DNA from: Auricularia sp. M13 | Taxonomy: Eukaryota > Basidiomycota > Agaricomycetes > Auriculariales > Auriculariaceae | Direction: 5' to 3' | Length of the DNA: 64,000 nucleotides | Assembly: GCA_037042915.1 (NCBI GenBank) | Contig: CM073194.1 | Location: forward strand, 2,790,001 to 2,854,000 | Shown here: positions 29,497 to 40,816 of the stretch, piece after piece | How positions within the stretch are numbered: the stretch's first letter is position 1 | How the letters are laid out: every line of letters starts with the position of its first letter | Made by a program: the position numbers and the translations under genes | Notes under the pieces: model-generated | The model's database searches: none | The model's input: only the letters and a program-made list of their open reading frames with translations | What the model was told of the DNA's origin: nothing

Positions 29497-30751
29497 TTAC
29501 AATGGCTCGGGCTCCTCGGATACCAAAGCAATAGAGACTTGCGCTCCAGTCGAATGATATGACTGGGCGTGCCTAACCGCAGCGTTCTGTTGTTCTATCA
29601 AAGTCGCATTCTGCTCGTGCACGTTCACGATACGGTGTTGCGTGTGCTGAAGGGTAGCGTCAAATTCCTCCGTAGCTGTGAGGGCCTGTGTTACGCGTTC
29701 CGTAAGGGCTGGGAAGTCGAGTGGGAATAGCTCGAACTCACGTAGAGAAGGAGAGATGCTCGTCTCATCTGGACTGCCAGGGGCTGTCTCCAAAATTTCT
29801 GGCTGGCTTGATCATCCGCCGTGAGCTGATCAATAATGGAGACCCATTTGAACATGGACTCATCGAGGAATCGCTCGGTCTGAGCAATCCGCTCTTGAAC
29901 CGTTGCCACAGAATCATATTTCAGTGCCTATCCGAATAGTTAGACAACTCACTGACGGTATGAACAGATCTGAATTTACCTGGGCGGCATGAGCCAGGCG
30001 TTTGGCCCTGAGTTGCGCGGACGTTGCCCAACGGAAGTGGCCATCGTGATTTTCGAGCACGTGCAAAGCGGGTCTGTATCGCCGATAGTGACTCAGGAAT
30101 TCACGAAACTCTTTTTCCGGTGGCATATGCGAGGGCGGGATGTGATCGGTGTGGGTCGCACTGAATGACTGCCGTTTGCCTTCCTTCAGGACCTCTCCAT
30201 CGCGAGCCCACTGGTACAGCTCGAAAAGAGGCTTGAGAGCGTCCCCTCTTAGGCACATCAAGGAGAGCGCGATGACAATGATGATGCTGAGCATACCCAC
30301 ACAACCGAGTGCGAGGATCGCGACGGGCATCGTTATGATGAGCGACATGGTGAGCAGCGTCGTCCCAATGAGAACACAGGCATATGAGAGAAAGATCGCC
30401 AGGTGAATCAGCACGCGGCCATAGGTGGCCGGATGATCTGGATGCTGACGGACAGAGACAGTCAACGCAAGTTCTGCAATAAGCGTCAACGCGACACAGA
30501 ACAAAAATATGATGTATGCTGCGGCAAGCAACGCTTGTGTCGTCCGCGTCTCTGTGGCACGGGCGGTGAAGAAGGACGAGAATGCAACCCCAGCCCCGAA
30601 TGAGCCAACGCCGGCCAGCAAGCTAAGGGGAGTCGACGAACTAGGCAGTATGTGTTAGAACATTCACGGATGTGACTACGCGACCATACTTTGAGTAATC
30701 CCAAAGGCCTACTTCCTCCGCCCTCGTTTTGAATACGTGCCATTCGGTCAT
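29497..30751 (-). CDS. Four-helix membrane protein with C-terminal coiled coil, intact paralogue
   Basis: Exons 30751-30690, 30640-29980, 29927-29844 and 29802-29497, with introns of 49, 52 and 41 nt and matching phases, give about 370 residues. It starts MTEWHVFKTRAEEVGLWDYS. Four hydrophobic segments follow (LLAGVGSFGAGVAFSSFF; LLAAAYIIFLFCVALTLI; LAIFLSYACVLIGTTLLTMS; MPVAILALGCVGMLSIIIVI). A cytoplasmic-type tail contains EFREFLSHYRRYRPALHVL and ALKYDSVATVQERIAQTERF, then a Glu/Gln-rich helix with QHTQHRIVNVHEQNATLIEQ. No known family is recognised. The disrupted gene at 28148-28994 is a tandem paralogue on the same strand, so this is a local duplication. The role is unknown; the layout (N-terminal membrane bundle, C-terminal coiled coil) suggests a membrane-anchored scaffold. 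Confidence 0.7.
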
Positions 30752-31683
30752 GCTAGTCGAGAATTTCCTTAGTGCAGGTGAACCCGTGTGCAACAGCGAA
30801 CGCTGCGTCGGATGCGGGGAGACCGTCGGAAGAAACGTCGAGGGTTCATCGTGGTAAATTCGTGAAGACTGCCTGAACAGTGAATGAGATTCCAAGTTGT
30901 ACAAGAGTCGTTGATACCAGAAGCCGCACCTAGAGCCTTGATCGTGTCCATCACGGCCGGTGGACATCGCAAAACTAGGGTCGACCGAGTCGCCTTGCAA
31001 GAGCCTCTGCGGATGTAACTGCACTCAGCTGGGCAAAGGCAACCGGGGGAACGAACGATCATAACACATCGCCCCGGAGACAGCTTATGTACGGGCAATT
31101 GCACCGAATGGCTGTGTCCAGGTGAAGCGCCAGACTATGATAGGAGGCCAGAATAGGAAGGCTTCGCGAGTTCCGCCAGATACATCCTAGCGAAACGCCT
31201 CCGCTGATCATGAGCAATGCCTGAAGCGACGGGACAGCGCGCTCACTTTACGCAGCCGCATGTTTTTCCAACAGGGGGACAACCTAGACAGATAAAAGGT
31301 ATGTAAACAAGAAGTCTGAAAAAAAAGTGGGGAGCGACGTGAGCAGCAGTGAGATGGTGGGGGGAGTATGGGCGGCGTGCGGGGCGAGCGAGCGAGCGAG
31401 CGACGGGGAGGGAAGCAAACAGGGGGGACTAAGAGATAACTATGTCGAGCGGGTCGTCGTGACCGCGAGCAAGCAATGGTGGGGAGGGTCATTAGTGCGG
31501 CAGGCGGGCAGGGGTCGTAAACGGGGCGTCGTACGAGAAGAGAGAGAAAGTGTAGGATTCCAAAACACGAACATTGCGGCGTTCCGCAAGGCCGCGCTGC
31601 AGGGCGGTTCATCCATCCTTTTGCCTGGCAGCACGGTCCAACAACAATATAAAACGGCGACGGGCGACGGGCGATTCCAATGT
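30752..31683. other. Intergenic
   Basis: Holds the promoter of the membrane-protein gene and the 3' region of the Rrm4-like gene. Short G/A-rich plus-strand tracts such as gagcgagcgagcgagcgacg near 31384-31404 are simple repeats. No gene is supported. Confidence 0.4.
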
Positions 31684-34260
31684 CTACTTCGCGCTCTTGC
31701 TCTGCTTGATCTGCGTCGCGAAGATGCCGACCTTCTCGCGCAGCACGGTCGGGTACTCGTTCATGAGGTGGATGAGCGAGCGCAGGTCCTCGTTGTCGAG
31801 CAGGCTGATCGTGACTTTGGGCGCGTTGCGCGAGTCGAACGCCTTGACGATCTTGAATCTGTAAAGCGGCATCAGCCTCAGCGCGAGGAGCAAAACGGGG
31901 AAACGTACAGCTTGTCGCCAACCATCTGTTTCTGCTTCGGGCTGTCGCGGTTGGAGATGCTCTCGAAGAAGACATCGCTCTCGCGCACGATGGCCGGGTC
32001 GGGGTCCGGCAGCCCCGAGCTGCGCGCGCGCACAAGGATCTCCTTCGCGCTGAGCTGCGCGAGCGTCTTGGCCACGTTCGGCGGCGGCGTCGCTGGCGCC
32101 TCGGGGCTCGCGACGGCGCTCGGCCCACGGCTCGACAGCGCGGGCGTGCTGGGCGAATCCTGCGTCACCGGCGCGGTGGCCTTCTTGGCGGGCGTGACGG
32201 GCGGCAGCGGCGCGGGCTGGGGCTCGTCCTCGATCATGTCGAACACAGCGCGCGCCTCCTCGACCTTGATGCGCAGGAACTCGCGACTAAAGAGCACCTT
32301 CGCGCGCTCGGGCTTGCTGAGCGAGAGCAGCAGGTCAACGATGAGCTCGACCTGCGCCGCGTCGGCCACCAGCGTGCCCACGGCGGCTGCCATCCGGTCG
32401 CGCTCGCTCGCCGCGGGCGCGAGCGCGGTTTGCTGCGGGCTGTTCAGCCGCTGCGTCACCGCGGCGGAGAGCGAGCCGGACGGCGAGGACGTGCGTGGCG
32501 GCGTGCTGATGCTCGCTGGCGTGCTCGGGTGCTCGGGCGCGCTCGCCGTCGCGGGGTTGTTGAAGCCGCGCGAGTCGGCGCTCGTGCCCCTGCTCGGCGC
32601 GGGCGGCACTTCGATCTCGAGCTCCTGGCCGCGCGCGCGGGCATTGAGCACCGCCGGGTCGTGCATAATGTCCAGAACCTCCTGTATGGGCAGTCCGGCG
32701 AGCGAGTCGACAGCCGCCTCGATGTCGGCGTGTGGAATGGGTGGCGAGGCGGCGCGCAGCCGGCGCGTGAGCTCGCCCGAGATGACTTCGCGGCGCACTA
32801 CGGTGCTGAGCGCCGCAAGCTCCTCGTACCGCATCGGCAGGTTGAGCGTGCCCGAAAGCGCCGCGTGGTAGTAGCTGCCGGAGCTGCGGCGTTGCCTGTC
32901 GGCAGTCGGTACATGGCCGCCCGACACCTTGCGGCTTTGTTCCACAAGCGACGGGGCAGCATTGCGTCCCGGGGAGCCGCCGGGCCATCCGCCGTACACG
33001 CTGAAGTTGCCGTCATCCGAAAGGGTTGGCGACGTCGCGCCGCTGCTTGACCGCGGGTGGCCGTTGTTGCTGGCGTAGCGGGCGGCCAGCTTCTCCTGGC
33101 GCAGCTGCTTGGGCTCGTGGAGCCGTACAGCAACATGCTTGGTGCCGATGCGGACGTTGTTCATCGCGGCCATTGCCCTCGACGCCTGGTCCGGCGTCTG
33201 GAACGAGACAAACCCAAAGCCGCGCGAGTTGCCCCGGTCGTCGCGCATGACACGCGCCGAGACGATGTGGCCATAGTGGCGGAAGTGCGAGAAGAGCGAG
33301 TTCGAGTCGATGTCCTGGTCGAGGTTCTGCGGGTGCCGCCACTTGAGTGACGGGCGCCAGTGCAATGGCGACATGTGCTCACTTTGATGAAGAGATTGCA
33401 GGGATCGATGAGCCCGCTGTGGCTGTTGGACCCGGGGCCCACGGGCGGCGCGTACTGGACTTGTTGGCCGGGACCGTGAACAAAGGGCAGCGACGGGTGT
33501 CTCGCCGGCTGCTCCTCGCATCAGCGGGCGGCGTGGCGTGAGCGTGATGATCAGCGAGTACGCACCGGCGAGCTCAGGTTGGGCGGCGGGCCATAGCCGA
33601 GACCGGAGGGGACGAAGGGCGGCGCGGACGGCGAGAACTCGGTGGCGCCGCGGCGCGGCTGGTAGAGCTGAATGGAAATGTTGCGGTCGCCGACCTGCTC
33701 GCAGTGCATCTGCTCCTGCGCGCGCGCGGCGTCCTCCTCGCGCCAGAACTCGACGATCGCGTTCTCCGTGCCCTGCTGCATGCGCACGCTCGCCAGCGGG
33801 CCGAACGGGCGGAAGAGGTCGTACACCATGGCGTCCGTGTATTCGGGCGGCAGCTGCTTGACCAGCCGCGGCGCCGCGGCGGGCGCTGGCAGCGTCGCGT
33901 CCGAGTGCGGCGGGTACGGCGTGAGCACCAGGTATGCCGGCGGCGTTGTGAACGGGATCGGGCGCGACTGCAGCGTGGCGAGCGCCTTTTCAGCTGCGAT
34001 GGCGCGGGCGATATCAGCGGGCTGCAGCGGCACAGCACGGCGGGCGCGCGCGCACCTTTGTCAATCGTCTTGAATTCTATGGTGCCCGACAGCGTAGGCG
34101 CGTTCGTATCTCGCGGGATGCTGGGCCGGAAGGGCACGCAGGCCTCCAGCGCGCGCGCCAGGTCGTTGTCCGTCACATGGGGCAGCAGCCCCGTCACGTA
34201 CAGCAGCGGCTCGCGCAGGTGCGGGTGCGGCACGTACGGGTGTTCGCCATAGGACGCCAT
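31684..34260 (-). CDS. rrm4: Rrm4-like RNA-binding protein (three RRMs, three MLLE-like domains), 785 residues
   Basis: Five exons: 34260-34056, 33993-33566, 33514-33383, 33326-31909 and 31858-31684; phases agree and the sum is 786 codons. RRM1 starts LLYVTGLLPHVTDNDLARAL. RRM2 has PPEYTDAMVYDLFRPFGPLA and ENAIVEFWREEDAARA. RRM3, formed across an intron, reads CNLFIK-NLDQDIDSNSLFSHF with RNP1 SRGFGFVSF. The C-terminal half has MLLE-like helices: VRREVISGELTRRLRAA...IQEVLDIMHDP, LIVDLLLSLSKPERAKVLFS, and finally VGDKLFKIVKAF with KVTISLLDNEDLRSLIHLMN, close to the canonical GxxL...KITGMLLE pattern. In Ustilago, Rrm4 (about 790 residues, three RRMs plus MLLE domains) carries mRNAs on endosomes along microtubules, docking through PAM2-like motifs of Upa1. 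Length and domain order match well, so orthology is likely; function here is inference. Confidence 0.85.
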
Positions 34261-35492
34261 CGATTGCCACGCGCAAATTTGCTGCTGTCCAGCTGGGCGG
34301 GGGCGCAGGACGGGCGGCGAAAGAAAACCCAATAGCTTCCGGCCAAACTTCTTGATGTTTCGAACGCCGGCGTCGCGAGCTTTGGACGCTACCGTCGCAC
34401 CGACGCTGCACGCTGCCTACCGGGAAAGGCTGACACGGCTGAGCTCAGAAACTTTCCTCTTGCGGCTGCGGTTCCCGGGCAGGCACCTCTATTGTGCGTC
34501 GCTTGCCAACGTCAGTAACAGCCGCCGCACGTGAATCGGACCCAGTTGACTCACGGGGCACCGACTGTACTCGCAGCGTTCTGGGCCTCGAGACGGGTGA
34601 GAAAGGTCGGGCTCCTATGCTAAGCGTCGATCAGCTAGGGGTAGCTACATGCATTCCAGCGCGGCCAGCCTGTCAGTATGCATCACTCACCTTGTCACCA
34701 TCGTTCTTCGAGCGCTGGCAGCATGGTCGCTGAAACCTGTCTTCTTGGCTCTCGCGTCTACGGAGAGACCTATTGCTCTGTGGCATAAAGTCGTCGTGCT
34801 CGTCTGGATCTGCTGGAATGCTCGCTCGTCCCAGCAACCAACGAATGGCGCAGAAGTAATCGGACTCCTCCATACCTCGCTCTGGTCTGATTTCTGGCAC
34901 ATTGCGCATGCATGCTCGATCTTTCGGAGACGGCGCTTCAGCGAGACTGAGTCTTCTAGTAGCAAAGTTGTGGCGACAATCTGTAATCCGTCGCCTGCAA
35001 GGTAAGCCCAGCGGACAGACGCCTCGTGGCTATCAAAGCCCGGCGACAGGTGCATGGCGAATTGACGGCATGACGATGGCGGGCTAGACGTTCCAAGAGA
35101 ATTCGAGCGCCCACGATGCATACGAGTCGCGAGCAGCCCATCGCCGACAGCAGTACGAGCCCACACAGATCCTGCGTCACGTGGATTACCAGAATTCTGT
35201 TAGAGACTGCAGTTGTCTCTAACAAAATCCTGGGTCGTATGCGCGTTTCATTAGCAGTTGTCCCAAGCTCGACCCTGGGTCGCGTGTGCGTGCCTGGGCA
35301 GTGATGTACATTGTTAGTGGCAGTGCAGAAACAAATAACATGTTATAACGAGTTCTTCGTTATAACAGCTGTTTTAACACTGGTGGATGTTCGTGATATG
35401 ACGTTAGCTCTAAGGATTCTTGATGTTGATCATCACGCGACTTCGCGCCACCGCAAATCATAGACTTCGTTCACACGCTCACTCGCAACGCT
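34261..35492. other. Intergenic with two perfect palindromes
   Basis: Contains the Rrm4-like promoter region at the left. Weak overlapping frames (for example 34649-35005 plus, 34687-35166 minus) lack any convincing protein feature. At 35199-35223 (gttagagactgcagttgtc and on) and 35342-35366 (gttataacga/gttct/tcgttataac) lie two near-perfect 25-bp inverted repeats that may belong to the 5' end of the hAT element. Confidence 0.4.
35199..35366. repeat. Pair of 25-bp palindromes upstream of hAT gene
   Basis: Two hairpin-forming inverted repeats, each 25 bp, 118 bp apart, just before the hAT BED-finger exon. Related words (taacactgg, cataacaattctg) recur after the hAT 3' end near 46762-46800, consistent with subterminal transposase-binding repeats. 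Confidence 0.45.
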
Positions 35493-36903
35493 ATGGTCAA
35501 TCTGGACGCAGTCTGGGCGCATTTCCATCGCAAAGCACAGAAGGGCATTGGCAATGATCATCACCATCACGAGGCTCGCTGCAAAGCCTGTATCATGCAG
35601 CGCGCACAACAGATACTGTCCGCCGAACTTGACAGGCAGGCGGAAAATGATAGCAGCGCGTCTGTGCGTACACTTGAAGATATTACCCAAGAGTGTGCGT
35701 ACATAAACCAGCACAGCGGCTGCAGTCTAACTCGCTCCTAAGTATTGGGCCCCATAGACACCAGTAACGAGACCCAGCGCAACGAGCCAGCACGCATCGT
35801 CGGCCGAGTTGAATACTTGCTCAAGCACCTATCAACCTGCACCAACGTGTCTGAAACAGACCGCGTCAATGCCCAGGTCCGGCTCGCCCAGCGGCAGACA
35901 AAGACGAACAAGGAGAACATACCTGTTGCTCCCACATGTCAACCGCTGCAGCGCATTGACTCCAACGCAACTGTCGTTGATACCGCTGTGTCCTCGGCCC
36001 TGCCTGTTGGCCTGGATGGCGACCAGCGCGCGCAGAAATATCGCAAGCTTGACGACACCCGGATCGTCGAGCTGGACACCGGGATTGTCTACGTCGCCTG
36101 CCCTGCTGCTACTCCATGGACGCGTGAACGTATCGAGCGATTCAACGCCATGCTCTGCCGTCTCATGATCGTCTGCAACATTGCCTGGTGGGCCGTCGAG
36201 AACCCGTATTGGCGCTTGTTCTTCCAGGAATGGCTCCCGGGCGTGCCAATCCCAGGTCGACGCGAGCTGTCTGGCCAAATCTTGGATCGCGAGGCCGAGA
36301 AATGCGTGGACGAGATGAGGAGGCATGTCGGCAACAAGTTTGCAACTGGGCAGTGCGACGGGTGGAAAGACATCGTCAAATCGTCCATTGTTGCAACAAT
36401 ACTGAATGTCGAGTATACGGTCAGTGCCTGGGAAAGAAGGAATGGCAACACTGACGTCCTTCGTAGCCTTGGCTCGCCAACACCGTTGATGTCTCGCGGC
36501 AGCGCAAGACGGCCGAAAATCTGCTCGAGCTTGTGTTAGAAGAGATTCGATACGCTGTGGATCATCTGAAGATCACCATAGTCGCGTGGTGTACCGATTG
36601 CAGCGGCGAGTCCGCCAAGATGCGCCGTCTCTTGGTAGAGCGGTGCAGTTCAATTGTCTCGCTCGACTGTTGGGCACATCAGGTGGGCGTTGTGTGGGAT
36701 TCGTGTCTTGTGGACTCACGAAGGCAACAGATCAACCTCGTTGTGGGCGATATGCTGAAGGTCTCCACATTCGCAACGTCGACGCGCAATGCGCTTAACC
36801 TAGTCAAGTGGTTTAACAACCACGCCCTCGCGCTCGGTATGTTGCGTGAGGTGACGAAGGCCAAGCTGTCGAAAGAGATCAATCTCATACTGCCGGTTCT
36901 AAC
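35493..36903 (+). pseudogene. hAT transposase, 5' part (BED finger to catalytic core)
   Basis: Exon 35493 onwards encodes a BED-type finger: VWAHFHRKAQKG with DHHHHEARCKACIM. An intron of about 65 nt ending near 35760 bypasses an in-frame stop at 35739. The next exon has RVEYLLKHLSTC, then KFATGQCDGWKDIVKSSIVA, a conserved hAT segment. An intron 36420-36466 joins to PWLANTVDVSRQRKTAENLL and VAWCTDCSGESAKMRRLLVE, SLDCWAHQ. The frame is cut at NLILPVLT (36903), the second copy of which is found at the far side of the KDZ element. The transposase would excise and reinsert the hAT element; split by 8.2 kb of DNA with its own terminators, it is presumably inactive. Confidence 0.8.
36896..36903 (+). 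repeat. 8-bp target-site duplication, left copy
   Basis: gttctaac immediately before the KDZ terminus cacctgtacc; the matching copy is at 45135-45142. Zisupton/KDZ elements are known for 8-bp duplications. Confidence 0.95.
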
Positions 36904-37280
36904 CACCTGTACCTTACCTAAATACTCTATAAGTATAGGCAGGATCTGAGTGAGATCCTGCCTATGCATAGAGCGATTTCGAGCTCTCCCCATAGCCAGC
37001 TGGATTTCCTCTATAAATCCAGCTGGCGGGGAGAGGTCCTGGGCCAGCTGGTAGCGCGCCTGACTGTCGGAGGTGACGGCCGGTGTGTCCGACGCCGGAA
37101 CATGTGTCAGCCACCGGCGTCATCACCGGCCCCACCGGGCACGCTGTTTGGCACCGCTGTCGTCGCCGTCGTCGCCGTCCTCGACGACGACGACCTCCCA
37201 ACTTCGCATTTTCACTCCGGAAAAAAATTGTACATAGGAAACTTGATATTCTGAATTCAATGGTGTCTTTTAAAAAATAT
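36904..37280 (+). repeat. KDZ left terminal inverted repeat (377 bp)
   Basis: Inverted copy of 44758-45134. It contains two strong hairpins: 36935-36965 (13-bp stem, 5-base loop, core taggcaggatct) and 36995-37027 (13-bp stem, 7-base loop, core ccagctggattt). A purine/pyrimidine-biased cgtcgtcgccgtcgtcg stretch and an A-rich inner part follow. Confidence 0.95.
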
Positions 37281-37354
37281 TATGCTAAATGCATAGGCAG
37301 GATCTCACTCAGATCCTGCCTATACTTATAGAGTATTTAGGTAAGGTACAGGTG
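37281..37354 (+). repeat. Extra inverted copy of the KDZ tip
   Basis: Bases 37289-37354 are an inverted copy of the outermost 66 bp (36904-36969), again ending ggtacaggtg. Thus 36904-37354 alone has the form of a 451-bp foldback element. No 8-bp duplication follows 37354, so it did not simply insert on its own. Confidence 0.9.
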
Positions 37355-37369
37355 CCCTATCCTACAACG

Positions 37370-40300
37370 ATGTCAGGCCGGCCGCGGTCTGTGCTTTCTC
37401 GCAAGAACGTCTGGCACGCAACACGAGCACATGATGTCCCTCCTGGGGCAGATGCAGAACCCCGTCACAGAAAGGGCCGCAACGTTCGGAGCCTGACCAC
37501 CATCGAAAAGGAAAACGAGCACGCGATTCGGAAGCGTCAGAAGACGCTCGAAGGTGCGCATGTGTTGCCCTGCGCACGTGCTCAGCCCTTGATAACACTC
37601 CCAGGCATTCGAAGTGCTCTTGATGCTGCCCGTGTGCGTCAGCCTGTGGAAGAGCCGGAAGACGGCTGGGTCGACGCAGATGAGCCGTTTTGCTTCGACC
37701 TCGACCCGCTTTTTCCAGACCCCAGTGCTGGCTCAGACCCAGAGGGTCAGGAAGCCTTGCTATCAACTGCCACGAGCCTGACGGGCTTTCTGACGCCGAG
37801 GTACGTGCATCTATCACTGTTGGCAACATCTGCTGACTAGCACTTCGCACAGCGTCCCGTTCAAGGCCCGAGTGGACAACCGCAGCCGGGCAGAACAGAT
37901 AAATAGCGAGCAGCTGGCGTGGGACGCCATCACGCCCTCGTTGGCGGACGCCTACTTGCAATGGAAGCACCAGGCATCGCCGTCAGTCCCCGACCCCGCA
38001 CTTCAGGACCAGGACTTCGCACAGGATGCGGATAGCTGGTTCACGATACACGCGGTGCATGATACTGGTGTGTTCGCATTTCTATAATTTTTGGTTGGAT
38101 ACTGACGCACCCAGAATTCATTCGCGACCTTCGCGTCTTCTACTGCCCCGCCGAGCAGCCTGTTCTAGCGCTCATGCGCATCGGGCTCATTGCCTGCACT
38201 CCACAGCAGCCCTCCGTCGCGGTATCAGTCGGCCTCCTCGAGTTCTACCACAGGCTTCAACGTCACGCACCCAGAATCGGCATACAGCCTTTCGTGCGCG
38301 CCATTTGCGATAAGTATACGGTACGTTCTTCCTTCTACTATTTAACCTGCTCATTTAATTAATTCTTGCAGTGTCCCTATCGCCCGCACCTGCGCGAGCA
38401 ATTCGCGCAGGCCTTGGACGTTTATTTGGCCGTTCGGCGCGAGATTGACCGGCGCGTCGCGACGGCACTTGGTCGCGATGCCCCAAACTGGCGGGTCCTC
38501 AACGCGTGCGCAAGCTGTACGTATCAGGTGCGTGTGCGCAACCCGACGCGCTCAAATACAACACTCACTTTTACCAGCTCAAAGACGAAGAACCGCTCAC
38601 CATCGGCGGCATGCTTGCCATGGACGGTGGCCAGTCACTAAAGCGCAGCGCCGCCGCCGGCCGCGCAGACGAGAGGACTTTTCATTCGTCCTATGAGGTG
38701 CCCTCGGCGCACATCGATTTGTACGCCAACGAGGTCGGCCGGCGTGTTCAACCAGGTCGCAAGGTATGTCCTCATGCACGCACGATCTTCCGTATTGCTC
38801 ATATAAACCAGCCCACGCGCGAAACGGACGAACAGCTATGGCATTCAGTCGACGAATCTGGCGAACCGGGCGACGACGCGCCCTCCCCATCGGTGTGCTC
38901 TCAGCGGTGGAAGAACGCCAAGGCGGAACACTTCAAGACCGCGCCTGGGCTATTCGAGCAGACGGGCATCTTCGTCTGTGTATGCAGGCACGGATTTGCT
39001 CTTTGGTACACGGAAATGGTACGGAGCGGTGAGCTGTACGTTCCATTATTTCATATCTTTGTGTCTGTTGCTAATCACATTATAGCGCAAAGTACGGGCT
39101 CGGCTTAGTATCTAAATTGCTCTCCGTTGGGCTGCGTGAACGATATGTCGGCTACGATATCGGATGTGCATTCCAGGGCACTCTGTCGCGCAGCAGCCTC
39201 GGTGCGCGCGCCCACTCAGCCAACGTCTCATTTGGCTTGAACTCGTTCCATGGCTATGGGCACAACCGGCTCTGTCAGCTCAAGCACCACCCGTTGTATC
39301 GAAAGGGGTTCGGCCTCGAAGATCTCGAGACGTGCGAGAGATTCTTCTCGGCGTCTAATGCGGTATCACCACTGGTTCGCCACGCGTCGCACTTCCACTA
39401 CGTCCAATTCCTCGACCTGTTCCTCAAGCAATGGGAGGAGGATAAGTATTCGGAGCTCAGTACGCGCTTTTTCCTTGCCCTGTGATTGCATTCTAACGCT
39501 GTCGCAGGCAAGTTCATTTACAATAACGTTGTGCAGGCCTATCGTATTATCGCCGAATTGGCCGTTCCCGTGAAGGCGTTCCAGGACACGACGGGCTTCA
39601 CGGACGCCCAGGTCGAGGGCTGGTTGAAAGAAGAGCTCGAATACTTGGAGAATCTCAAGACCGAGCCCGAGCGGGACGTCCTGGAGATGGATTACGTCGA
39701 GCACCTCGAAGAGCTCGCTATTCTTGAGTAGGTGCTTCGATTATTGCTCATTTCGTGCTAACTAAGCTTGCAGGTCAACCATGAACGATTGCCTTGACGC
39801 GTTCAGGGAGGGCGTCCCACCAGCACCTGTCAGTGCGCGCCAGATCGCACGTGAGAAGCTGTCCAGCGCGGAGGTTCGCAAGCGCAACAAGTCCAGGCGT
39901 GACGCGTACAAGAAATACACCGCGGCGCTGGACTCGGCCGTGGCGCTGGAAACTGCGCTGGGCATCGAAGAACGATGGGCGCCGGACTCGGAGATGTATG
40001 CGGCCGCGCAACGAAAGACTGTAGAGCGCAACTGGAGGCGCGCCCTCGATCGCCTGGAGTTCCTTATGGTTCAACGGATGTTCGAGCTGGCAAAATCACA
40101 CGTCTTTGGTACAGGTGCGGTATCCATTTTCTAAAGTCTTGTATGCTCACATTTGGCCAGGCTACAAGCTTCGGGAAACGATTGGGAAGGGTTTGAAGGC
40201 GCGTTCACGGGCCATACGCACGGCTGTCACCAAATACAACGCCGCTGCTGCTGCCCTGGTACCACTGGCGCAGCAGGTCGACTTCGCCACCCTCATGGAG

Positions 40301-40816
40301 TGGACGCAGCTCCAGGAATTCGAGCTCCTGCGGCATACACGCGGCGGCGAGCTTGAACATCGGGCGTGGGCTCAGCCTGCTAATCGCCTTATGGCGATGA
40401 AGTTCCACAAGCTCGCGCGCGCGCGCGAGGAACTTCTTCGCTGCCGCGTCGAGATGCGACGTCTCGTCACAGCAGTGGTCGATGAAGAGGCTCATTTCAG
40501 GCGCGTTATCGACAGCACATCGACCTCCAACGCTTTGCTCGCCTGCGAGTTACGCGAGGCACTGCAGCGTCGTGCGAGGGCCAACGATTTGCATCGCCAG
40601 AGGCTCAGCAAGCTCGTACGACGCTTCCCAGGATTCACCGACTGTCTCGTGCCTGGTGTGCGTGCGGGACAGGCAGGCGCAGCCCACGAACCATTGCGTG
40701 ACCTGGGAAACAACGACGAGGGTACGGCGGATGAGGATGGGGACGAGGACGACGACGAGGACGAAGCAGCGCAGGATTACCAGGCTATCGAGGACTTCTT
40801 CGAGCAGTTAGATTAG
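37370..40816 (+). CDS. KDZ transposase
   Basis: ATG at 37370, 16 bases after the tip copy. Early exons 37370-37800, 37853-38067, 38115-38320 and 38372 to about 38530 keep phase; later introns lie near 38530-38577, 38764-38811, 39030-39085, 39460-39508, 39730-39777 and 40115-40160. Key motifs: NACASCTY joined to QLKDEEPLTIGGMLAMDGGQ (Cys pair, then the first catalytic Asp in AMDGG). Next come PSVCSQRWKNAKAEHF and FVCVCRHGFALWYTEMV. Then RYVGYDIGCAFQGTL (Asp), and FHGYGHNRLCQLKHHPLYRK followed by GFGLEDLETCERFFSASN (His/Cys region and the Glu). These match the KDZ family pattern of an RNase-H-like transposase with inserted Cys/His motifs. The C-terminal third is helical and ends in an acidic run (DEDGDEDDDEDEAA). 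No stop interrupts the model, so the enzyme could be active. Confidence 0.9.

Noticed and set aside
36904-37354. An independent MITE inserted into the KDZ left end
   Set aside because: The first 377 bp are the KDZ inverted repeat itself and no separate 8-bp duplication follows 37354.
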